A stretch of 64,000 nt of DNA from positions 124,001-188,000 of the forward strand of contig JALJCQ010000006.1 in assembly GCA_023091665.1 (NCBI GenBank), read 5' to 3'. The position numbers and the translations under genes were made by a program. The notes under the pieces are model-generated. The model was not told the DNA's origin. It did not search any database and was given only the letters and a program-made list of their open reading frames with translations. Positions 46,208 to 55,493 of the stretch are shown in pieces. The DNA comes from Pythium myriotylum (lineage: Eukaryota; Oomycota; Peronosporomycetes; Pythiales; Pythiaceae). Every line of letters begins with the position of its first letter. Positions within the stretch are counted from its first letter, which is position 1.

Positions 46208-46395
46208 CCAATCGAATGGGCGTATTTTGGATTTTGGCCAATGGGAGACTTGACGTCAAGGTGGGTTTTTCGTCGTGGCCAATTATAATTGTGGAGTGGA
46301 TTTCGACCAATGGAGATTTATTGGTGGGTTTCATCCAATTATATTGGTGTAGTGGAGGAAATGGAGCACAATAATTGTCGGTTGGATGAAATTGG
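46208..46395. promoter_or_regulatory. CCAAT-box array in the COX6B/C2-gene divergent promoter
   Basis: CCAAT occurs at 46208-46212, 46238-46242, 46279-46283, 46307-46311 and 46335-46339. The reverse form ATTGG occurs at 46320-46324, 46343-46347 and 46391-46395. Eight sites in under 190 bases compares with about 0.4 expected. Several sit in AT-rich palindromes (CAATTATAATTG near 46280). NF-Y/HAP complexes bind CCAAT, and in yeast they control respiratory genes including COX subunits. Confidence 0.65.
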
Positions 46396-46707
46396 GCAAA
46401 AATAGGAGAATCAGGTCACGCCAACGTCCCCGCTAAAGGCAGCGCGGAAGCCAGCAGCGGCGCGGTGCACGACCTCCCGCTCGCCATCGGAAGCGAAGCA
46501 GACGCCAATCCAAGTGCGCGTGGGAATCCTCTCCGCCTCTGTTGGTGTTCGCCCACCCGTCGTGCGAGTCCACTCCTCCTCGCCAACGTTGGTTCGCCAA
46601 GCGAACCCATCGACGGAACTGTTCTTCAACCCGACGACAAAAATTCCCAACGCGCCGACCGAATCGACCGCGAGAACCCATTTCCAACTTTCCCAACTTG
46701 TTCCCCG

Positions 46708-47966
46708 ATGAGCGCCGTGGACGACGTCGACGCGAGGCTCTGCCGCCTCGAGGAGAAGCTGCAGCTCACGCAGACGCAGCTGCTCGAGCTCAGCACGCAG
46801 CGACAGTACAACCCGACGCTCGGCGTCGACGAGGACCGCAGCGGCCGCAGCGTCGCGACGCTCGAGGTCGCCGTGCTCGCGGCGCGCAACCTCGTCTTCC
46901 AGAGCGGGCTCTTCGCCGGCAGAGGCGCCTACGTGCGCGCGACGCTCGACCCGCCGGGCGCCGCGCTCGACGCCGCCGCCAAGTGCACGCAGAAGCAGAG
47001 CATCGCCACGACGCCCTGGTGAGTTGGCGTTTTATTGGAATTGTTGGTTTATTGGCGTTTTATTGGTGGCCGACCCGTCGGTGGAACAAAGTTGGCAGGA
47101 GACGTTGGTGTTCCACGGCATGACCCAGCTCCACTCGCAGCTCAAGCTCGAAGTGCTCCAGGAAGAGCGCCTCGGCGCCGACCGCGTCGTCGGCGTGCTC
47201 TCGCTCGACGTCAGCGCGCTCCACGACCAGCGACCCACCGAAAAGTGGCACGCGCTCGCCACGCGCGACCAGCAGCCCTCGCCCGCGATGCTCTACCTCA
47301 GCTGTCGGCTCAACCGCTCTCTCGTACGCCCCTCGCCAACGTTGGCGTCCGCTTAAAAATCTCATTTACGCTAATCCGAGTTTTTTGTTTGTGGATGCCT
47401 AGATCTTCGCGCTCGAGCTCGAGAGCGAGCTGCTGCAGAACCAGATCCGCGAGCTGCGAGCTTTCGTGCAACGCCAGCGCCCCGAGGCCTCGCTTGGCGT
47501 CTCCCGCACGTCCAGCGGCCGCTCGCTCGACGGCAAAGACGTCTCGCACCGCCGACGCACGCCGCCTCGCATCGACGCTCGGCTCGAGGCCATGCACTCG
47601 CCTGTCATGGCTGTGCGCAAGCGTGAACGTCGACAGAGCTCCTCGGGGCCGCTCGTGTCACCCGTGGCCGCCGAGCTCCAGCAGCCTCGCATCAAACGGA
47701 GGAAGCTCGAGCCCGTGACCGAGACCCACGTCGAGTCGCTCTCGACTCGGCTCGCCAACTGGCTGCTGCCAGAGACCTCGAGCTCGAGTCTCGCGGCTGT
47801 CGCGCCGTCGCCCATTAAGCGAAGACCGCAGCCGTCGCGGCCTGTGGGGCTCGGGAAGAAAAAGAAAAAATCGCCGGCGCTCGCAGCGCTCGAGAGCTGG
47901 CTCTTCCAGGACGCCGCAAGCGGCTCGGCCGAGCTCGTGCACGCACAGATGCGAGCCGAGAGCTGA
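46708..47966 (+). CDS. Protein with N-terminal coiled coil and C2-like domain, function unknown
   Basis: Three exons, 46708-47018, 47092-47323 and 47403-47966, give 368 residues. The exon 2 acceptor (ACAAAG|T) was chosen to keep the frame and restore a TTPCWQETLVFHGM segment; it is pyrimidine-poor, so this junction is less certain. Residues 1-30 look like a short coiled coil (LCRLEEKLQLTQTQLLEL). Residues about 48-185 resemble a C2 beta sandwich (ATLEVAVLAARNLVF, WQETLVFHG, LKLEVLQEERLGADRVVGVL). The C-terminus is Ser/Pro/Arg-rich with basic clusters (KRRKLEP, KKKKKSP) suggesting nuclear entry. A membrane or protein-docking role is inferred only from the C2-like part. Confidence 0.65.
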
Positions 47967-48229
47967 CGGACGGGGCAAGTATTGTGTGAATAGCTAGTTG
48001 CGTGGTGTGATTTCGATTGATTCTCTTGACATCTAAAACAGCCTCTTTTCTTTTTGGAAGCGTATCATGAACAGCAGTTGTGGTGTCTCGCTAGACTCAG
48101 CGGAAAGTGGTCATGGTCGTGGTGAGGTAGGACGGCGTGCTGTCGCTCGAGACGGGCGAGGAGCTACACAGCAGGGCGAAGGAAGGGGTTAGCTTCGGAC
48201 ACACACGGCGAGCGGGCGGCAACAACGTA

Positions 48230-51200
48230 CTAGGGCGACTCGACGGGGATGCTGGCGTCCGAGAAGCGACGCTTCATGAGACCACGCCAGCCGCGGCGTC
48301 GGCGGTTCGTCTCCTGGAAGGCGATGTATCGCTCGACGGCGTAGGCCTCGCCGGCCTTGACGACAAGCGCGATCACGGGTAGCAGCGGCACGGGAGCCGT
48401 GAACCATGGAGCTACGAGCCGACTTGACTGCGTGAGGCATGCGAGTATGGCGACGGCCACGTTGCCCATGGAGAGCGTGTTCCAGATAGCATAGCGTCTC
48501 GAGAATGAGTTGGAGGCGATGGCGAGCGAGACAATGCCCATGATGGGCGCCAGGAACAGCGTCAGTGGAGGCAGCAGCAGCACCGGGATCAGGATCGTCG
48601 CCGAGCACTCTTTGTCCACCTCGCCGTTCGTCACGCAGCGCAAGTTGACGACCATAGCGAACGTGATGGCCAGATCCACCATGAGCAACCCGAGCAGCAG
48701 CCCGTGGACCATCCACGAGGCCCAGAGCCACGTGCTCTGCGGCACATTCGTCGGCAGCAAGTGGCGCCGCAAGAACGACTCGATGCGCTGTTCGCGTGAG
48801 CGGTCAGCGAGTCGGTCCTCGAGCTCGTCGGCCGAGATCAGCACACCTGGCACCGGCAACGAACCGTCCACAGGACCGAGCCAGCCTTCGTAGAACGTCT
48901 GCCGCTTGCGTCGACGCCGAAGCTCGCGGTAGTTGCCACTAAATCCACGCCGCGGAAGGAGCTCGGGCGAGTCGAAGTCGCTCAGTCGGTGGCCCGTGAA
49001 GAGCAGGTTGTCCATGGACCCGGATGTGTTGGTGCGGATGCGTAGCGCTTCCTCACGGATGCTGCTCACAGTCGACTTCAGGCTCTGTGAGCCGTTGCCT
49101 GCGGTCTGCATCGAGCCTGTGCGCCGCATTCCGTTCGACGGCGCGTAGCTCCATCCGCCGCGGATCGGATCGTACGAAAGCAGCGCGTCCTCGTTGCGGC
49201 CATAGCTGTCTAGAGACTCGAGGTTGCGTGTGCCTATGCCAAAGCGACTGGTGCCACCGGAAGTCCCGGCGCTCGCCGGCCCGTTCCCAGCATCACCGCC
49301 GCTCTCGTTCTCCGAGGTCGTCAGCAAGATGCCAAGCTTGAACTCCTCACCGCAGTCGACCTCATCGCCGACGTAGAAGCGGCCAAGATAAATGCGCAGG
49401 CCGCCAAGCCTGTTGACAGTCGGGCCTTCTGCCATTTTCCTCTCAAGGAACTGGGCCACGGGCAGAAGGGTCTCGACCATGGCCACGTTATTGTTGCATA
49501 CGACGCGAAGAAGCTCGTTGAGCTCAGCCACGAACTCGATCCAGGGCTCGTCGATGAAGGCTGTGAGCTCGGGGCACTGTGGGATTGAGCGCACGAGCAG
49601 GTCGCTCGGGTCGAGGTAGAACGGGTACTCGTACGTGCCGCGGCCGGCGAAGAGAAGCACGATGGGCAATGCTGGCTTGCCGATGGCTGTCGTGGGGACG
49701 CAGGCAGACTGCGACGACTCCTTGTACAGCAGCTCAAGATATACGAGCGAGTAGTCACCCGAGTACCCGAGCTTGAGTGCGTTGAGTAGACCTCGCGCGC
49801 GCGGGCCTTTCATGCACGCGTGGTTGTAGCGTCCAACGATACGCTTGAGCTTGTTAAGACGCATGTGGCGCCGGTACGCGAGCACGTAGGACACGGCTGG
49901 AAAGCAAAGCACGAATGTGAGCCGGAAGACGACCTCACCCCAGCTACCAAGGTATCGCTCGGGCCACGAGAGCGCAGCGTTCATGCGTTCGGCAAGCTCC
50001 CGGAACTCGTCATCGTAGAGCACCGACTTGAGCTGCGGCGGCACAGTGAGTCGAAGCTTCAGCGGAGCGTCGCGGTCGTTCAGACCCGTGAAGTAGATAC
50101 GCGCCATGTGCTCGGGCAGGTCTCGCTCGACGAGCTTGGGGTAGCCCACACGTGGCCAGTAGAGCCATCGCAGGAGGAACGCGAAACGGCTGCGCTGCGT
50201 CGACGCGATGGCCGAGCTGAGCAAGTGCTGGCGCTCGCTTTTGCTACCAGCAACACCGCCGCCGCCACCGGCTCCTCCAGCACCTCGGCCGCGGTGGCCA
50301 CCGCGAAGATAGCTCGGCTCTTTCCGCGAGCGACACGAGTAGCCGAGCAGGATGAGGAAGACGACGATGCTCAGCAGCACAATGCCGAAGCCGAGGATAC
50401 CGCCACACGCGTCCAGGAGCTGCTGCAGCGGCGAGACGCAGAAATCACCAGAGTAGCCCGGGTCGCACGCCCAATCGCACTCGGGCGACGTGGCTCCGAA
50501 CCCAACGTAGTGGGCGTTTGACGGCGCGTTGCTGCAGGCCAGACATTCCTCGCTGTTGCTTTCGGCCTTGAATGTACCTGGAACACAGACGCGACAGAAA
50601 AGTCCACCCGAGCCAGGCAGGCACGGGAAACCCACGAATGAGCCACTTGCAGCCGCGGCCACAGCTACGCTCGGCGAGACGGCCGAGCCCGTGTTGGCGT
50701 CTGGCGCTGATGTCGGCTGAGAGGTCGAGCCACCAGCCACTGTGTAGTTGCCATCGAACCCGCTCGTGCACTTGTCGATGTCGTTCTTCTCGCACCCGTG
50801 GAGTTGTAGCCGTCCTCCGCCACCTCCTCCACCGCAGACACGCTTCGAAGTCGTTGCCGCAGCTGCGTCGGCCGCGTCCGTGGCCAACTCGGCGTCAAGT
50901 CGAAGCAGAAACGTCGCATTCGGCGTGAGATCCTCGCCAGGCTTGAGCGGCTGCTGTAGCGCGACGCGGAGGTCCTTGTGGTCGGCCAGGTCGATGCACT
51001 GCGCACCGCCGCCGACGGCACTGATACGGCCGTGGCCTCGCAAGTAATCGGCGATCGAGACGCCGAGGAAACCCCCTGAGCCACCACCGCCCGAGTTGAT
51101 GGCCCCGTCGCCGTTGCAGTGGACCTGGCCATCGAGCACGATGCCACGCGCTCCGACCATGATAACTCCACCGCCGGCACCGCCATCGACGCAGCCTCCG

Positions 51201-53518
51201 CCTGAGCCCAGCATGCCGATGCCCGAGCGTGTTCCGTAGGCAAGTCCTCCGCTCGCGTAGTCGCCCAGCTCGTTCACGGCACTCGAGTCGGCGCCCCGGC
51301 CGCCGTAGCCGCCGCCACCGCCCACTGAACCAACGCAGTCACCGCTGCCGGGTCCCTGGTTCGCCTGCTCACCTCTGCCGTTGGATGCGATGACGGCGGC
51401 GTCTCCGATCTCAATCTCGTCCTCGGCACAGACCAAGATGGCGCTACCGGTGAGCCACACGGGCAGTGGCGGGGGATTCGTCGTCGTCGATGTCTCACTG
51501 GAGGCCTCGACGGCGTTACCTGTCGCGATGTCGAGCTGGAAAGTGGGTGTCGTTGGTACGCCGATGCGAATCGAGTGCGAGGCCTGCAGCAGCATGGTGA
51601 AGTTGGAAGCCTGCGAGAAAGCGAGAAAGGCGTCAGCGATGGCCGAGGGCGACGCTCGGCGGTCGCTTGTCTTGTCACGCTTGGGGTCACATGGTTGGAA
51701 GCGAGCGTTGATCGAGGCTGCGCGCGAGGCGTCGAGCTGCTCGGCCTGCACGGCGATCGAGCCATCTGCGTGGATGTAAAGCGAGCCGACGGCCACGCTG
51801 TCACCGCCGACGAACACATCGGCTCCGCTGATCAAAGCAAGCTCGCCGTCGCCGATTGACTGGATGGATGCCTCGACGTGGAGAGTTCGCTCGGTCGCGA
51901 GCGTCACGCGTTTGGAGAACCGAAGCAGTGCCGTCGCGTCCATCGAGAGCGTCGCTGCGAAAATGGTCAGCGCCTGTGCTGGCAGCAGCACACGCGCGCG
52001 ATCGGAAACCACAACGTTGCGTGCTGAGACGGCGACGGTGTCGCGAGCACTGCCGTCGACGTCGGGCAGCCCGTCGCAGACACTCGCATCGAGCAGGAAC
52101 GAGCCGTTGCGGACCTCCAAGTCACCTACACCGAGCGTGAGCTCGCTCGTGGCCACGATGGCGCCGTCCGAGATCACGAGGCTGTCGAGGTGTCGGTGGG
52201 CCGCGCTCAGGACCACGGGCGTGACGGCGCCGGCGCCGATCGACACGGGCTCGCCTTCTTCTCCTTCAAGGCTAGGGATCACGAGGCTGTGGCGGTTCGA
52301 GAGGATCATCGCGGCCTCGCTGCCGTTGGCTTCGTCCACGTACACATTGATCTGCTGCGGAGCTTGTCCTCCTCCTTCAGTCGACGGCGACGGGCTGGAC
52401 ACGACAGCAGCGCCGCCGCCGGTCTTGCTTGCACGGAAGACGCGAAGATACGTGCCTGCGGCGCCGGCGAGCGCGTGCTGCTCGATGGGGTGCACGAGCT
52501 TGGTGAGTCGGTCTTGCTGGTCGCTGTCGATAGCCACGAGCGCGCCGCCGCTCACGTCCACGGCCTGGTCGTCGAGCTGGCTGGACACGTACGCGATGTG
52601 CACTCGGCCGCCGCCGCCGCCAGGAGCACAGTCGAAGACGCCCTGGAGCTGGGGCTTGCAGAACGCTCGGCCGCCGCGAGCCTGCACGACGCTCTGCTCT
52701 CCGAGCGAGAGCGCCTTGGCCGAGAGGAACACGCTGCCGCCGGCGCCGCCGCTGGCCTGTCCGTCGACCGAGTTGTCTCCGTTCGCGAGCACGGCGGCGC
52801 CGGGCATGAGCACGAGATCGCGTGACGCGACGACGCGGATGCGTCCGCCGGCGGCGACCGAGGCGTTGCCGGCGCCGGCGCCCGAGCCGAGCAGCAGCAG
52901 CGCGTGGTCGAGGTTGCTCGGGTCGTCGAGCGCGAGCGCCCACTGCTTCTCGAGGTCCCAGGCGCCGGCCGAGAGCGTGGCCATGGCGCCGGGCGGCCGC
53001 ACGTCGAAGAACGAGCCGAACGTCGCCTGCGTGGTCGTCTCGTTGAGCGCGAGCCGCTGGCCGCCGCTGCCGCCGTGGCTCGCGCCGCGTGTCGCATCGC
53101 CCGGGAAGAGCGCGGCGCGGCCGCGGAAGGCGCCGCCGTCAAAGCGCGCGCGCATCGAAGCGTCTCGCTCGAGACGCACGAACGACGCGTCGACGCTGAG
53201 ACTCGCGGCCTGCAGCGAGGACTGCGCGCCGAGCACGAGCATCTTGCCGACGCCGACGCGCAGCACGCAGTCGGCGCCGTCGACCGCGACCGTGACGCCC
53301 TGCGCGAGCACGAGATCGCCGGGCAGCTCCCAGCGGCAGTCCGAGCCGTTGGCGCCGCCGCACGCGAAGGCGACGGACTCGCGGAAGGCGCAGGACGCGG
53401 TCGTCGCGTTGTAGACGCAGCGCGCGCGGAAGTCGGCGCAGTGCGGCGCGGCGCGCGCGGCCGCGGCGAGCAGCAGCAGCAGCAGCGCACGCATGGCGCT
53501 CGCGTCTCTGCCGGCCAT
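48230..53518 (-). CDS. Giant glycine-rich multi-pass membrane protein of the plant At5g11700-like family
   Basis: A single exon of 1762 residues. A second ATG at 53494 begins directly at the signal peptide (MRALLLLLLAAAARAAP). The ectodomain, about 1000 residues, is rich in beta-type and Gly clusters (GGAGGSVFLSAKAL, GGGGYGGRGAD, GGGGRLQLHGC), then a Cys-rich knot (CLPGSGGLFCRVCVPGTFK) and one helix (GFGIVLLSIVVFLILLGYSC). The cytosolic part and last helices contain YRRHMRLNKLKRIVGRYNHAC and LGGLRIYLGRFYVGDE. These blocks recall a plant family of about 1450-residue glycine-rich transmembrane proteins (Arabidopsis At5g11700 type), whose function is unknown. About four further helices lie near the C-terminus. 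Homology is recalled from motif layout and should be confirmed. Confidence 0.7.
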   Translation of the reverse strand: MAGRDASAMRALLLLLLAAAARAAPHCADFRARCVYNATTASCAFRESVAFACGGANGSDCRWELPGDLVLAQGVTVAVDGADCVLRVGVGKMLVLGAQSSLQAASLSVDASFVRLERDASMRARFDGGAFRGRAALFPGDATRGASHGGSGGQRLALNETTTQATFGSFFDVRPPGAMATLSAGAWDLEKQWALALDDPSNLDHALLLLGSGAGAGNASVAAGGRIRVVASRDLVLMPGAAVLANGDNSVDGQASGGAGGSVFLSAKALSLGEQSVVQARGGRAFCKPQLQGVFDCAPGGGGGRVHIAYVSSQLDDQAVDVSGGALVAIDSDQQDRLTKLVHPIEQHALAGAAGTYLRVFRASKTGGGAAVVSSPSPSTEGGGQAPQQINVYVDEANGSEAAMILSNRHSLVIPSLEGEEGEPVSIGAGAVTPVVLSAAHRHLDSLVISDGAIVATSELTLGVGDLEVRNGSFLLDASVCDGLPDVDGSARDTVAVSARNVVVSDRARVLLPAQALTIFAATLSMDATALLRFSKRVTLATERTLHVEASIQSIGDGELALISGADVFVGGDSVAVGSLYIHADGSIAVQAEQLDASRAASINARFQPCDPKRDKTSDRRASPSAIADAFLAFSQASNFTMLLQASHSIRIGVPTTPTFQLDIATGNAVEASSETSTTTNPPPLPVWLTGSAILVCAEDEIEIGDAAVIASNGRGEQANQGPGSGDCVGSVGGGGGYGGRGADSSAVNELGDYASGGLAYGTRSGIGMLGSGGGCVDGGAGGGVIMVGARGIVLDGQVHCNGDGAINSGGGGSGGFLGVSIADYLRGHGRISAVGGGAQCIDLADHKDLRVALQQPLKPGEDLTPNATFLLRLDAELATDAADAAAATTSKRVCGGGGGGGRLQLHGCEKNDIDKCTSGFDGNYTVAGGSTSQPTSAPDANTGSAVSPSVAVAAAASGSFVGFPCLPGSGGLFCRVCVPGTFKAESNSEECLACSNAPSNAHYVGFGATSPECDWACDPGYSGDFCVSPLQQLLDACGGILGFGIVLLSIVVFLILLGYSCRSRKEPSYLRGGHRGRGAGGAGGGGGVAGSKSERQHLLSSAIASTQRSRFAFLLRWLYWPRVGYPKLVERDLPEHMARIYFTGLNDRDAPLKLRLTVPPQLKSVLYDDEFRELAERMNAALSWPERYLGSWGEVVFRLTFVLCFPAVSYVLAYRRHMRLNKLKRIVGRYNHACMKGPRARGLLNALKLGYSGDYSLVYLELLYKESSQSACVPTTAIGKPALPIVLLFAGRGTYEYPFYLDPSDLLVRSIPQCPELTAFIDEPWIEFVAELNELLRVVCNNNVAMVETLLPVAQFLERKMAEGPTVNRLGGLRIYLGRFYVGDEVDCGEEFKLGILLTTSENESGGDAGNGPASAGTSGGTSRFGIGTRNLESLDSYGRNEDALLSYDPIRGGWSYAPSNGMRRTGSMQTAGNGSQSLKSTVSSIREEALRIRTNTSGSMDNLLFTGHRLSDFDSPELLPRRGFSGNYRELRRRRKRQTFYEGWLGPVDGSLPVPGVLISADELEDRLADRSREQRIESFLRRHLLPTNVPQSTWLWASWMVHGLLLGLLMVDLAITFAMVVNLRCVTNGEVDKECSATILIPVLLLPPLTLFLAPIMGIVSLAIASNSFSRRYAIWNTLSMGNVAVAILACLTQSSRLVAPWFTAPVPLLPVIALVVKAGEAYAVERYIAFQETNRRRRGWRGLMKRRFSDASIPVESP

Positions 53519-53798
53519 TGCCCCGTATGGAGGTGAAGGGAAGGCTGACCCAGAAAAGAGAGCCTTAAACTAGGCACAGTGAAGTGGATGTTAGGACCGG
53601 GGCGATGGTCGGTTAACATCCAGTCTACTGGAAGCAAGTAGAAAGAAGGAGGTTGAAGGGTGTTCAGGAATAGTGTGGTGGACAGATCCTAGTTTAAGGG
53701 AATGTACGTGAGAAAAGGCTCAACCCATGGCGCTGCAGTTCGAGAAAAGAGCTCGGCACCATTCGAGGAAGAAGGAAGAGAAGGAAGAGAAGAGAAGC

Positions 53799-54227
53799 AT
53801 GTCGTACTTGCTGCCGCACCTGCGCTCGGGCTGGGCCGTGGACCAGGCGATCCTGAACGAGGGCGACCGCGTGGTCGTGCTGCGCTTCGGCCACGACCAC
53901 GACGCCACGTGCATGCAGATGGACGAAGTGCTCTGCGGCGTGGCCGAGGACGTCAAGAACTTTGCCGTCATCTACGTGGTCGACATCACCGAAGTGCCCG
54001 ACTTCAACACCATGTACGAGCTCTACGACCCGTGCACGGTCATGTTCTTCTTCCGCAACAAGCACATCATGGTCGATCTCGGCACGGGCAACAACAACAA
54101 GATCAACTGGGCGTTCAACAACAAGCAAGAGATGATCGACATCATCGAGACGGTCTACCGCGGCGCGCGCAAAGGCCGCGGCCTCGTCGTCTCGCCCAAG
54201 GACTACTCGACCAAGTACCGGTACTAG
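53799..54227 (+). CDS. TXNL4A: Thioredoxin-like U5 snRNP protein DIM1
   Basis: A single exon of exactly 142 residues, the universal family length. Landmarks are SYLLPHLRSGWAVDQAI, DRVVVLRFGHDHDATCMQMD, LYDPCTVMFFFRNKHIM, GNNNKINW and VVSPKDYSTKYRY. DIM1/15K/TXNL4A has a thioredoxin fold without redox activity (the CxxC motif is absent here too) and is an essential component of the U5 and tri-snRNP in pre-mRNA splicing. It is very highly conserved. It is convergent with NME7, with 80 bases between stops. Confidence 0.95.
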   Translation: MSYLLPHLRSGWAVDQAILNEGDRVVVLRFGHDHDATCMQMDEVLCGVAEDVKNFAVIYVVDITEVPDFNTMYELYDPCTVMFFFRNKHIMVDLGTGNNNKINWAFNNKQEMIDIIETVYRGARKGRGLVVSPKDYSTKYRY

Positions 54228-54307
54228 CTAGAGCAGACACACATGCAAGATACAGTAATATACACCCCCGCCTTCATACACCCATACCTATGAGGTGAGC
54301 TAGTCGG

Positions 54308-55493
54308 TCAGGTGCCGCGCAATTGACGCTTGGAGAGAATGTCGAAAAAGTACTCGCACTCGAGCACGCCGTCCTCCGCGAGGTCGGTGCAGTGGACGGC
54401 GTTGCGCACTCGGTCGTGGCCAAAGCGGGCGCGGATCGTGTGCGGCTTGAGCTCCTTGGCCATTTCCACGTCCCACGGACCGGCGTGCTCGCGGAACTGC
54501 GCGACCACGCTCTCAGGTCGCGAGCCGATGAGCTCCATGGCGAGGCACGGACCCGTCGTCAAGTGGTCCACGGTCTCGTTGAAGTGCGGCACGACGCCTT
54601 CGTACACCTCGAGGAACTCGGCGGCCGTCGTGCGGTCGAGGTTGAAGAGCTCCATGGCCGAGATGCGCACGTCAGGCGCCTGCTGGATGGCCTCGATCAC
54701 TTGGCCCGCGAGCCCTTCCTTGATGATGTGCGGTAAGATCACACAACACGTGCAGTTGTGGAGATGCGCGCTGCGGCCGTGCGGCGTCTCGAAGAAGAAC
54801 TCGCGGAAGCGCTGCGCCTCCAGCACTGTCGGCGAGCACTCGATCTCGTTGGGCTTGGCCGAGACGCGCGACGAGAGCGTCGGTGTAAACTGCTTGAGCT
54901 TGTCGATGCAGTTCTCGGCCACGAGCTCCATGGCGACGACCGGCTTCGACGAGAGCTGGTCCACGAGCGCCGCGAACTCGCCCGTGCTGCGGTGGAACTC
55001 GAAGAACTTTTCGGCCTGCGCGCGACTCACCTCCATCATCTTGACGGCCGAGAGACTAAAGTGCTGCCGCATCAGCGCGTCCAAGATCGTGCCGACGCTG
55101 CGCGCCACGACGTCGCCCTTGACCACGAGCACGGCCTTTTGCTGCTGGCGTCCGAGCTTCTCGGCCGTGAACGGATCGAGGTACTCGAGTAGCTCAAAGT
55201 GGCGTCCGTAGAGCAGCACTTTCGCGCCGACAAAGAAATCATTGAGCGCGACCGACGGCGGGCACTCGCTCTTCTTGAGAAAGAGCTTGTTGTTCTTGGC
55301 GTCAAAGATCTCGACGTGGTGCGAGTCCGAGAAGAAGCGCACGTGGAACGGTCGGTTCAGCCTGCATCATCACCACCAAACTTTCTCAGAAATCACCTTT
55401 TCATCTCTCGCCAGCACTCACGGCAACGCACTGCGCATGCGGATCGAACCAGCGCGCCTTGAACGAGTAGATGGTGTCGCGGATGGCCTGCAT
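54308..55493 (-). CDS. NME7: Nucleoside diphosphate kinase 7 (DM10 plus two NDK domains)
   Basis: Two exons on the minus strand, 55432-55493 and 54308-55361, give 371 residues (family about 376). The GTGCGT donor at 55431 restores FDPHAQLNRPFHVRFFSD. A DM10 domain occupies residues 1-90 (RWFDPHA, HHVEIFDAKNNKLFLKKS). NDK domain A starts near AVLVVKGDVVARSVGTI and domain B near NCTCCVILPHIIKEGLAG. Domain B keeps RNAVHCTDLAEDG with the catalytic His; domain A lacks the His motif. NME7 binds gamma-tubulin complexes and flagellar microtubules. The pyrimidine run and TTCGCAG just upstream of the ATG could be the 3' end of another intron, so a further 5' exon is possible. Confidence 0.87.
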
